Both the position numbers and the translations under genes were made by a program. Shown one piece after another: positions 33,002 through 42,719 of a stretch of 64,000 nt of DNA (position 1 is the stretch's first letter; the number at the start of each line of letters is the position of its first letter). Source of the stretch: Gamsiella multidivaricata (taxonomy: Eukaryota > Mortierellomycota > Mortierellomycetes > Mortierellales > Mortierellaceae). The DNA lies in contig NW_026251762.1 in assembly GCF_025024155.1 (NCBI RefSeq), positions 186,001-250,000 of the forward strand, read 5' to 3'. The notes under the pieces are model-generated. The model saw only the letters and a list, made by a program, of their open reading frames with translations, was not told where the DNA came from and did not search any database.

Positions 33002-33203
33002 GCGAGCCACAACCCTCTCCTTCAGCATAAACCACCCTGATATTCACCAAAGATGTTCCCCCAGAGCCCTTCGATAGACATGAAGAATTTCATAGCGACT
33101 GCATAACTCTTTAGGTGTGTTGTATATAGGTAATTTGAAAAAGAATGCGCAAAAGCATAGGTAAAAGTTATGATTCACTAATTAGTTTTGTTAGGTGACT
33201 GTA

Positions 33204-33539
33204 CATTCGTGGTTTCTGTCATCCGCGGCAATATGCCTAGCTCTCCTCACGAAATTGATTGATTGCTTCGTATATCTTATTGTAGTTGGAGCAGGAAAAA
33301 GAGAACCTCCCTCTCGGGTTTCTTATCAAGTACGTTTATATTAGGGGAGTCATTCATCGAGCGCGTATAAAGACTTCTCAAAAACTAAGGATGTTATAAA
33401 GAGCGTGGAGGAATGGATCAAACGAATCGGAAAAGGCAAAGACAAAGGAATATTCTTGGATACCATTGACAACGAGCCACAGTAATTCATAATCCCCTGG
33501 TACTCAGCTTTTCTCTTGCTCTCTCGGTACTTTTTTATC
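33204..33539. other. No supported gene
   Basis: Spacer between Tc1 element 1 and the MULE remnant; no domain recognised. Confidence 0.35.
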
Positions 33540-34780
33540 CATCTGTCTACGTCTCTGTTGCTGCTACTTATTCTCCCTTCAACAGAATATGAATGAGAAT
33601 AGGCTGATAGTTTGCATGGGCTCCACACATAAGGCTGTTAAATCTCTGAGGCCTATCGAGGACGAGTCGCCTGGAAACTCTCCTGTATACACGTCTGTAT
33701 ATCTATTTACGATCCTTGTAAAAGACTGCCAAGTCCATCGAGGGATCCCTATTGCATATATGATTACCAGCTCTGAATCAAAATATGGTCATTCGTTGAG
33801 TATGTTTATTTATGAATAGTCTTTATGAGAAAATAGTTCATGATAGACTATTCAGTAGTCTAATCCTAGGCGCTGAAGGCAGTGTTTCTTAATTCATCGA
33901 TATATTATTGCCACTTCCATCCCGGCCAACTTTGGGGACACCGTCTCCGCAAATCTACCAGTGTATGTAACACGAAACCAAGATTTCATTTTGTTGCACT
34001 GCATGCAAGACACTGAACCGTGCGAAACCTTGTTCGCATCGTTAGGTGAAGGAATGTGATGAGACGCGCTGGATGCGACCTTTGCTGAACAAGGTTCACG
34101 CTTCAGAGTCCAAGGAAAAACTGCTCGAGCTACGGAATGAGTTCAAGGGCCAGCATGCGCAAAAAGTCATCTTAATTCGTTATATCGAGAGGAAATGGAT
34201 GAACGGTGAATCTATGCCAACCTGGGTGAATTTTGCTCCTTTTTGACGTTATCTTCAGAATTATCAGCATGTGGACACGAATAACTTGGTGGAAAGCTGG
34301 CATAAAACGCCCAAGAAAGTTCATCTGGGCAACGAGCGCAATGTTTGCGCAGATTATCTTATCTTCTTGCTATACAATATCATAAAGACTGACTTTCGAG
34401 TCACCTACCTCAAGACCAGGAAGGGACTATTGCCTGTGGAGCTGTCAGCGTATGACAAAATGAAGAAGGCCAAGGCGATGAATTTGGAACTCTCTCTTGC
34501 GAAGGATATGATTACAGAAAAGATGGACGAGTTTAAGGTGCGTACTCTTCGTGTGATAGATCTGATATTCTTCCCTGCGGTTCTAATTCTTTCTCTTCTA
34601 CATATCTGCAGCTTGAGGTGAAATCATTTACTTCAACTGAAGTTCAATACTCCGTTGTCGCCGACATGGAAAGAAGTTTTCTTCTTTCTTGTTCCTGTGA
34701 CGATTACGAAAAGCATAGGATCCCTTGTATTTATATTTGGTGAAAAGGATATACAACGTCTTCGAAATCAACTACGACTC
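33540..34780 (+). pseudogene. Mutator-like (MULE) transposase remnant with SWIM zinc finger
   Basis: Fragments in order on the plus strand: NRLIVCMGSTHKAVKSL and HRGIPIAYMITSSESKYGHS (start of the MULE catalytic domain, with Gly where the usual D of the DSTHKT motif stands), VKECDETRWMRPLLNKV, HVDTNNLVESWHKTPKKVHL, LLPVELSAYDKMKKAK, and finally SCSCDDYEKHRIPCIYIW, a degenerate SWIM CxCx(n)PCx(H)xW finger in which Tyr replaces His. Frameshifts and gaps separate them and no terminal repeats were found. Confidence 0.7.
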
Positions 34781-35063
34781 TATGCTTTCGCCTAAGCCAG
34801 CCCATCACACTACGGACAACATGGAAAGTATGGATGAGTTTGGTCCTCCCCTGCAACAGTCTATTTCCCAACACTTAACTTACAAGCGTCAAGGATTAGC
34901 CCACGTCAATTCAAAATCTGATGTTACCGTCGCCACATTTTCCTTTCGAGGCAGCCGAGACACCTTCCATATTGGGAAAACTGGCCACTCCAAACGAGAC
35001 GGGCAACATCAGCAATCGCATCAGCAATCGCATCAGCGTGCCACTGCTTACCACCAGTACAAC

Positions 35064-37560
35064 ATGACGATCATCGTACCTCCCAAAGATTCCGCCTATG
35101 CATCTTACATAGTTGGTCGAAACCTCAACGATTTCTCCGCCATCAGCTTCTTTAAATTCCTAAACTTTCCATCAGATCGCCGACAGGTCGCGAGCAAAGT
35201 GTGGTTTGAAGTCATCGCCCTCGTTGGCGAGCAATGCCCAAAGAAAGCTAAAGGACTACGGCACCAGTGGAGCACTACCAAAGAGAAGAGGAAATCTTAT
35301 TGGAGCAACAAGGAAGACATGGAGAAGAAGGTGGTTATGTTTTTGCGCTTGAAATTGTAGCTGGACAAAATTAATGAACGAAGGCTTAATATCCCATTAT
35401 TCCATTATGCTTTCACTCAAATAGGTCAAACATTTAGCAGCTTTGGAGGACTATGCCCGGCATCAAATTTTGGTTGCAGCACGGAAAGTGGATGTCGACA
35501 CTGAGATCCTCGTCCACAACTTCATCGCAGGTATGCGCGCCTGATATACCATAATTGAAAAATAAAGAATCACCAATCTTATTCTTCTATTAATAGCCCC
35601 ATCACCTAGCGCCAGAAAGCTCGACTCGCGTCGTCAATCTTTGTCTGCAGCGGAAAGCCATGTGGAGAATCGTGTAGCAGGTGTGCGGTCATCTACACCG
35701 GTTGTTGGGCTGTCTTGAAGCTGAAGAATCTCCGTCTTACTCTGAATGCCTATTTCTCTTTCTCTATCCAATAGCTCCCTTGGGGTCACCACGTTTATCT
35801 GTGAGGAAACGGAGCAGGACGTCATTCAGTGCTGGTTCCCAAACTGTCGCTTCTAAGCGAAGGCTTAGTGAGCCCTGCCATTCCATAATCGAGTCTGCCA
35901 TCCACATGGTAGGCAACTTGTTTTCTGCCTCATTGCATTAATGGATATGGGTATCTGTCACACTAATGTATTCTAGGCTCTGTTTCATAGTACTCAGGGT
36001 GGGATGTGGAGTTGCCCATACTGAACGAGTCATATTCTGAGGAGATCGGTAGTAAAAACAAAGAGATGCTATTCAAGATTGCATTGAAGAACCTCCATGA
36101 TGTCCAGCGTATGAACAGGATCCCCTCTTTCGATAAAGGTCGATGTCTGCAGTACAAGGACGCGTTGTAAGCTATCAGTTTATGTTTGTCTCTCTCCTTT
36201 TCGTTCATCACTACTTATATCATTCCTTCGTATAATTATAATAGCGTGGCTCTGTCCGGAATTTGGAATTTATTTTCCCAAAATGCCAGCGACCATTTTG
36301 ACCCTGCACAGTCAAAGGAAGCTCAAGATCTGTGCTTACTCCCGCATCTGGATGCGAAGATTCCTGGAATAGATCTCATTGTTCAGCCGCTAATAGACAA
36401 GCTCAACGACGGGTCATCCCTGCAGGAACTGTTGGAGCACACCTATAAGTTGCAGTACGAACTCCCCGCTCAGAGACTCAATCTTCGTGTGCTTCAGACA
36501 ATGTATGACTTCCGGATAATGTCGGTGACATGTCGGTGTTCTTTTGCTTCTGCTATTAACCCCTCCCTCGCTGAGAAAGCCTCATGCATGTCATTAGGCC
36601 TCTAACTGGACCTAAGGCGCTATCTGAGGCGGACGCATTGCTCCTCTGGGCATCGGTATTCAAAGACGGTTTGCCTTTGGACACTGCATTGAGCTTGCAC
36701 CTGTATGTTACTACATATACACTTTATATTCGCACTCGGGAGTTGGACAATGTCGGGTTTCCAGGTTCCCATATTTTCTTTAATCAACTATCTTTGTAGT
36801 GGTGACCAAGGCTGCGCCGCAACCACGTTGTCCAAGTCAGCACTTGCAGAGGCCTTTGATACTGACAACGCTACACGGAAGTGCGACTGCATCCTTGCTG
36901 TAGACGGCCTGGAGGTCGGCAATTTTGAGGCAAAACGTGAGAGTTCCAGCTCCATTGACATCGCTATTCAGATGCGAAAGAATGCCAAAATCAACAAGAG
37001 TATCTTGCTGGAACTCGAGAAGTACGGGTTAGAATGTCCTCCCATTTTGAACATTCAAGGTATGGTTAGTATTGAAAATACAAGGACGAAGTAAGAAAAT
37101 AATAGTATCTAACGTCTCTTTAATCTTGATAACTTCTTGGTAGGTATGACAGCGACAGTGTCCAAAATAACTAGATACCAAGACATATGGGTGCTTGGAA
37201 TGGCATGCCCCACACTTGCACTGCCAAGAACAGGCGCACACGTCCGCTTCTTTCTAGAGAAAGATGTTTACGTGTTGTTCAGATTGCTGGTAAAAATCAT
37301 GGAGTGTATTTGCTTAGTGTTTCATTGCTGAGAGGATGCGTACTAAGCCCTTGTTCGTTTATTCCACAACGTAGAATAACTATCATTCGTATGCACAGAA
37401 TGCATTCCTCGCAAAGCAGCGGTATGAATACCACAATCAGACATTGGCACAGGAGGCAGCAGAGTCCGCCTATCCGAAAGAGGGCCTAGCAACAATGGAG
37501 TGGGAGAGAGTAGTTCTGCACTCCCCATCCAAGCCCGTCACGGCGAAGGAGAACGGATGA
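35064..37560 (+). CDS. PD-(D/E)XK nuclease-like protein, 10 exons, otherwise unknown
   Basis: Ten exons: 35064-35330, 35425-35530, 35597-35680, 35775-35908, 35991-36166, 36245-36520, 36598-36702, 36800-37059, 37144-37289, 37375-37560; 1473 nt, 490 residues, every phase closing and no stop. It starts MTIIVPPKDSAYASYIVGR. A Lys/Arg-rich, disordered part (residues about 125-200) precedes a helical region. The C-terminal third has KCDCILAVDGLEVGNFEAKR: an Asp, then Glu-x-Lys 14 residues on, fits the PD-(D/E)XK nuclease core, followed by ALQMRKN-like helix residues and LELEKYGLECPPILNIQG. Activity is unproven. It stands alone in transposon debris, starting 0.3 kb after the MULE remnant, and is one of the few intact genes there. 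It may belong to a lineage-specific multi-copy family. Confidence 0.75.
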
Positions 37561-37884
37561 GGAGGCATAAGTCTGCACCCATTTGCTCCATAACGTCAAT
37601 ATACATACATAGCCAAGATGTTCATGTAAAGCTCTTTATTCGTCTGACCCATCCTCGACTTCCGAAACGCCCTTACCTGTTCGTATGATCAGTGTTAATG
37701 CGGATTTATTTCCTTGGCCGACAAGAACTGTCTTCACCGTCAGCGGTCGAATTTCTTTTCGTCGTGTTGCAACAAATGCCTTTGAAGGGGCTCCAGAGGA
37801 TGGTCCTCCATAATCGGCATCCGATGTACCTCCATCACCACTCAACTCAATACAATACTCGAAACCTGATATGCCTCCATTATC

Positions 37885-38770
37885 GCTCAACTCATTACCA
37901 TAATTATCATCTGCATTGTAATTCTACGCACAACAACATAAGGACCTTCATACTCGGGCGTCAATTTGTCACCCAAGATAGGATCGAGAGTCATAACCTT
38001 GGCTTTATCAGGGAACTCGTTGTGCAGTACCGTTCTGTTGAATCGTTCAATCATTCTCTTCAGAGTGGCACGCGACTTAGCGCTTACAGCTGGGAAAACA
38101 ACTTCGGTGATGTATTGAAGTCGCTCCAAGAGTACACTATGGGGCAATCGTTCATCCTTGTCATTTGAAAAAATTATAGAAACCGTTGAAACGTCTGGCA
38201 AAAAATAACGAGAAGGGTGAAGAGTTGTGCAATGCAACAATCCTCGTACCCATGTTTAACTGGGCATGGTGATATGTCTGTCCCAACTTCGTTTCTTCAT
38301 TTTGATCTCTTTACGGATAATATTGACAGCTGTCTTGGCGTGGTTCTCGGCTACGCCGTTAGCTCATGGATGGTAAGGAGTGACCAACCGATGTTGTACA
38401 CCTATCTCTGTGATCATTTCCGTTGTCCGACTGCAAAATGCGAGGAAAACCAATGATGGTAAATATCTTAAATAGTCTGTGCGCTACGGTTGCTGCTGTC
38501 TTATTCTTCATGAGTACGAGAAATTCGAACCAAGTGCAGATATCTACTACCATGAGCAACATGGTGTTCCCTTTGGCACTTTCTGGGGAAGGCCCCTGCC
38601 TTGATCTCTTTCCGAAACTCTGTCCAACGATCTGGAAAAAAGAGGAAGAGTCAATAGCCTTGGAGACTTTGGAGACGATTGGGAGGCTGCAGAAGAAGGT
38701 TAAGCTATTGTAGAGCCAGATCAGACAATTGCGAACGGCCTCGCCTTCCAGCAATACGTTTTTCAATCAA
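37885..38770 (-). pseudogene. Ty3/gypsy-type integrase fragment
   Basis: Minus strand: PSPESAKGNTMLLMVVDICT and KTAATVAHRLFKIFTIIGFP then RILQSDNG (two of the DDE acids of the integrase core), followed by a gap where the catalytic Glu region should be, then TRIVALHNSSPFSLFFARRF and, after a frameshift, RATLKRMIERFNRTVLHNEF and KLTPEYEGPYVVVRR (integrase C-terminal, chromodomain-proximal region). No LTRs were identified next to it. Confidence 0.82.
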
Positions 38771-38794
38771 ACAACATAAACAGCTTTTAGAAAA

Positions 38795-39335
38795 AAGGTG
38801 TCTGTCGAGGAGCGTAGAGCAGTACTTCATTGCTACGAGTTTTGCAATGGAGAAAAAGAGAACGCGAAACTTGTTACGACATCGGATCCTTTTTTACGAA
38901 CGGCTTATTACATGAGATTCTCACTCAATACCGTCAAGAGTATCGTGTTGAGAAAGGATAGCGGAGACGTTCGAGGCAAGCATCCACGCTGCAATCACAC
39001 TCTATCGTTTGCTTCAGGCCTTTGACGAATCCCAACGGAAATGAACATCAAGGGACGCTGTTAACCTTCGAGTCTATTTCAGCAGTATCAAGATGCTATT
39101 CGCGGATCAGGTCAATTTTCCAAGCAAGGAAACGATTCGCTTGTTGATGAAGAAAATAGATTTCCGTTATCAGGATGTCGGAAACACTAGGAATTTTGTC
39201 GAGACCGGGGATATCAAGGCCAAAAGGCGGCGCTACCTTCAATAGCGACGCTCCGACAAGTATAAGGATGCCGTGTTTGTGTATATGGACGAATTCTACT
39301 GTAACCAAAACCATAGAGGTTGGCTATTTTGAGCG
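38795..39335 (+). pseudogene. DDE transposase remnant (unplaced family)
   Basis: Plus-strand fragments in several frames: SVEERRAVLHCYEFCNGEKE (HTH-like start), FPSKETIRLLMKKIDFRYQD, GDIKAKRRRYLQ and KDAVFVYMDEFYCNQNHRGW, in which MDEFYCN looks like the first catalytic Asp of an IS630/Tc-type transposase. Frameshifts and stops break it and the C-terminal half is missing. Confidence 0.6.
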
Positions 39336-39430
39336 ATCCATTCCTTTGTCGATCTCTCGGTTCAGAAGATAATGCAACGGAGACAGAAGACGCGTCAAAC
39401 TGATTGCTCCGCAGGGTTTATTCTGTGTGC

Positions 39431-40489
39431 ACGAATAAAAGATTTGACGCGAGCTAGCCTCAATCATAGACGGAGATATATGAGCTATCAACCACACCCT
39501 GTCCTCTTATTTCCCCGCATCTATCAAGGCCCGTCGAAACATAAGGCTTCGCGTTCTTGGTAGTGCATGCATGCGTAAATGCCTATAAAATCCGTGCCTT
39601 TTGGCAACTCTCCACCCCTTCATTTCGCCGAAGCACACCTTTGACTTTATCAGTCCTTCACCTTCACATTCCCACTTTCTCCTACAGAACCATGCTGCAA
39701 TGCAAAGCCTGAGTTTTATCCCTGATCTCGGGTGGCATACGAAAGCCTTGAATGTCCTACAGGCCCTGGCCCAACACGCCCAGTCCGCACTTTTTTTCTA
39801 AGCTATCCCCCATCCTAGTGCCGCCAGCACCGCTATCACCGCCAGTCAACAAGCACTGAAGTCATCTTCAAGCTCTCGACATCCGAGAACGATGCCCCGG
39901 AGGCTCCCAAAGTGAAATGATTATGGTAAGATGAAGACGAATATGGAAAGGTTGTTTCAGTGCTCTGGTATTTTATTCTATATAGGTTAAAGGACTGAAT
40001 TAAAAACTGCCGCCTTTCAGCTATCGCTACCATCAAATAAATTGGCCATGCTGAACCCATTGGTTTTATTAATGACGTGCTACTGTTTGGCGCGAAGATG
40101 TTCTCACAATGGTGTCTGGGCCCTGAATTCTATATTCTATATAATCATTTCACATCGCAACAACCACAGCGGGTGCTTAGTCTAAGGTATGATGGATGAT
40201 AACCGTGGTGATTCGATGACTTAGACGGGTTGATTTGGGGGATTACCACAGCGGAAGCCGATCTATAATGTGTCACTTCTTTTCTTTATTTTCTGCACCG
40301 AAAATTCAAAGCAAATAGACAAAGGAAATAAAGAAAAACGAAGACAAAACTACTCGCATGCTCTGAATACACCTCATCATCTTTTCTTTCGCACCGGAAC
40401 TCATCCTGCTATACGAACAGAATTTCGACACACTGCAGTGTAGGGGGTCTACTAACGGGTTCTTTAACTTCTACCATTGGTTCTATTTA
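39431..40489. other. No supported gene
   Basis: A TATA-like TATAAAATCC at about 39585 precedes a 66-codon frame from 39601 with no domain. I could not support a gene. The right end abuts Tc1 element 2. Confidence 0.35.
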
Positions 40490-40708
40490 CAGTGCGCAAC
40501 AAAAAGTTCATGTGTTTTTTTTTTTTGCAAAATTCGAGTTTTCTCTTTATAACTCCGCGTTCGTGCATTTGATTGCTCTATAAGTTCGGAGAACTATACC
40601 CTGGTATTACATCCAGCACTGTGTGAGTTTCGAAAAGGATCTGATTACACTATGGATTTCTATGCGATTTTAAAGTCTCATGTCCATATGAACTTTATTT
40701 TCTGGATA
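40490..40708. repeat. Left terminal inverted repeat of Tc1 element 2
   Basis: Pairs with 41892-42106. Shared landmarks include GCGCAACAAAAAGTTCAT, CTTTATAACTCCGCGTTCG and ATGGATTTCTATGCGATTTT. Confidence 0.88.
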
Positions 40709-40826
40709 TAAGAACTCCATCCTCCATGGTTCCGTTCTCTAAACTTTACACCTCCAATCTTCGATTGAACACTACTACAACACTTCACTCCCCTTCATAT
40801 TCACTCTCACCAACTTACTCCTGAAC

Positions 40827-41846
40827 ATGAAGTCCCTGCCGGAATCAACCAAAGTGAAAGCATTTGCGCTCCTCAAACAAGGAAAAACCGTTCGTGAGAT
40901 TTCCCAAACCCTCCGTATATCGATCGGAATGGTATCCAAGATTAGGGGACTATACAAGTACTACATTCCCATCAAGAAAAGAGGCAGGCCTTCAAAGGTT
41001 TCCAAAACCACGAAGACTCTTTTAGCCCGAAAAATGTCAACCGGAAAACTTTTAACTCCACATGACGGTCAGGAACTTGTCCTTTCGACACAAGGTGTTC
41101 AGGTCCATGTACAGACCATCCGGAGCTATCTTAGACAGCAAGGGTTGAAAGGATACGTCAAGCCTAAGAAGCCTGATATGACGGACGATCAAATCGAGAA
41201 TCGGTACAAATTCGCTCGCGACCATTTACATTGGACTGCCGAGCAATGGCGTGATATAATGTTCTCAGGCGAAAGCATAATTAGCAAGATAGGGTCCTTG
41301 GGAAGTGAGTTCTACTACAAAAAGCCCGAAGACAAAACGCTCAGGACATTTCAAACCAACAAAACCAAGCAAAGTGGCGGTGGCAAAATGATGATCTGGA
41401 GTTGCATCACCTATTACGGCGTAGGGGATACCTGTTGGACCCGGGGCAGGATCACCGCTGAGGCGTACGTGGATGTCCTCAATTCCTATGTTCTCCAATC
41501 CAGGGATTGGTATGACATGGATCCGACAAAATTTGCTTTTCAGCATGACAATGCCAAGGTCCATATCGCAAAAGCCGTCAAGAAGTTCCTTTCCAAGGCC
41601 AAGATCAAAATCCTGCAGTGGCCTGCCAACTCAGCAGACCTTAATCCGGTCGAGCATGTGTGGACGCATATTAAACGCAAGATCGGACATTACCCAAAGG
41701 CACCAGCGAACATGGAGGAGTTATGGGAGAGAGTGCAGGACATATGGACAAATATTCCCATAGACTTTATCCATAAACTGTACGACAGCATGCCTCAGCG
41801 CATCGCGATGGTCTACAGAAGTAAAGGAGGCCCTATCGAGCATTAA
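40827..41846 (+). CDS. Tc1-type transposase, first catalytic Asp replaced by Gly
   Basis: Full-length 339-residue intronless ORF. N-terminal HTH (FALLKQGKTVREISQTLRIS), an AT-hook-like KKRGRPSKV, then the DDE core: IMFSGESIISKIGS, where family members have FSDES; FAFQHDNAKVHIAK; WPANSADLNPVEHVW. The ORF is intact end to end, yet the first metal-binding Asp is Gly (GGC for GAC), so the enzyme is predicted to be dead unless the change is recent or a sequencing error. Confidence 0.9.
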   Translation: MKSLPESTKVKAFALLKQGKTVREISQTLRISIGMVSKIRGLYKYYIPIKKRGRPSKVSKTTKTLLARKMSTGKLLTPHDGQELVLSTQGVQVHVQTIRSYLRQQGLKGYVKPKKPDMTDDQIENRYKFARDHLHWTAEQWRDIMFSGESIISKIGSLGSEFYYKKPEDKTLRTFQTNKTKQSGGGKMMIWSCITYYGVGDTCWTRGRITAEAYVDVLNSYVLQSRDWYDMDPTKFAFQHDNAKVHIAKAVKKFLSKAKIKILQWPANSADLNPVEHVWTHIKRKIGHYPKAPANMEELWERVQDIWTNIPIDFIHKLYDSMPQRIAMVYRSKGGPIEH

Positions 41847-41891
41847 AGGAAGAAAGATCGGGGATATCAATAAAGGAATTGACAATCAACA

Positions 41892-42106
41892 TTTATCCAA
41901 AAAATAAAGTTCATATGGACATGCGACTTTAAAATCGCATAGAAATCCATAGTGTAAGCAGATCCTTTTCGCAACTCACACAGTGATGGATGTAATACCA
42001 AGGTATAGTTCTCCGAAGTTCTGGAGCAATCAAATGTACGAACGCGGAGTTATAAAGAAAAAACTCGAATTTTGCAAAAAACATATGAACTTTTTGTTGC
42101 GCACAG
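41892..42106. repeat. Right terminal inverted repeat of Tc1 element 2
   Basis: Reverse complement of 40490-40708 with scattered substitutions and a shorter T/A-run near the end. Confidence 0.88.
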
Positions 42107-42339
42107 TAGTTCTTTTACAGTTGTATGGAGTAAGGAAACTCCCAGTCTGAATACAAGGGTCTAACGCACAACTACGCAAACTGGATAATAAATTGCCTGT
42201 TGCGATGTTTTTTAATCCTTCTATGGTGGTTCTTTCTACTACCAAACGTTGGATTTAAAGGAGACCAGTGTTGATCTTTATTCAAGGGTTAAAACGTAGC
42301 TATGCCTAGATAACTCTCAGGCCTTTGATTTGAACGGCT

Positions 42340-42663
42340 TTAACACAAATTGTGTCCCGGGATGCATTCAGCCCGAGCAGTACACTGGCAGTCGGCAGCT
42401 GGAGGTGTTTTGTCAGTGGAGCAGTGTGTGCTTGGCACACCCTTATAGGTGCCATCTGGGAGATATACCGGACATATTAATCTTCCATTGTTTTGATTAC
42501 AGGAACAAGCATGTCTGCAAGCATAGCCGAGGGGACCGTCGGAGCAGAATAGGTCATATACCACTGCTACGTCTATCCCAATATCGGTGGAATTAATCGG
42601 GCGCCCTCTTGCAACGCAAACGCACGCGGCTAATAAGACGTTGACCAATAGAGGTAATTGCAT
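42340..42663 (-). CDS. Small secreted cysteine-rich protein
   Basis: Minus-strand ORF of 107 residues from the ATG at 42663 to the TAA at 42340. It starts with a typical signal peptide (MQLPLLVNVLLAACVCVARG), and the rest has ten cysteines, enough for five disulphides, including CRHACSCNQNNGRLIC, STHCSTDK and ADCQCTARAEC. No known family was recognised. Secreted Cys-rich proteins of this size are effector or antimicrobial candidates in fungi, but function here is inference. It lies 0.2 kb right of Tc1 element 2. Confidence 0.6.
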   Translation of the reverse strand: MQLPLLVNVLLAACVCVARGRPINSTDIGIDVAVVYDLFCSDGPLGYACRHACSCNQNNGRLICPVYLPDGTYKGVPSTHCSTDKTPPAADCQCTARAECIPGHNLC

Positions 42664-42719
42664 TGTACTGTAAAGTAACCTACATGAAGATGTAGAAGAC
42701 CATACCAATAAGTTTAACT

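Larger units (their letters stand above)
31705..33201 (+). mobile_element. Tc1/mariner element 1, TA-flanked
   Basis: 1497 bp bounded by inverted repeats of about 40 bp (left CAGTCACCTAACAAAACTAA, right the reverse complement with few mismatches) and flanked by TA on both sides (31703-31704 and 33202-33203). Contains one transposase gene on the plus strand that has been interrupted by a 166-bp insertion. Confidence 0.92.
40490..42106 (+). mobile_element. Tc1/mariner element 2 with long (~215 bp) terminal inverted repeats
   Basis: 1617 bp flanked by TA (40488-40489 and 42107-42108). The ends are inverted repeats of about 215 bp, roughly 95% alike by eye: left begins CAGTGCGCAACAAAAAGTTC and runs to CATATGAACTTTATTTT; right is its reverse complement from about 41893. 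A single transposase ORF lies between. Confidence 0.92.
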
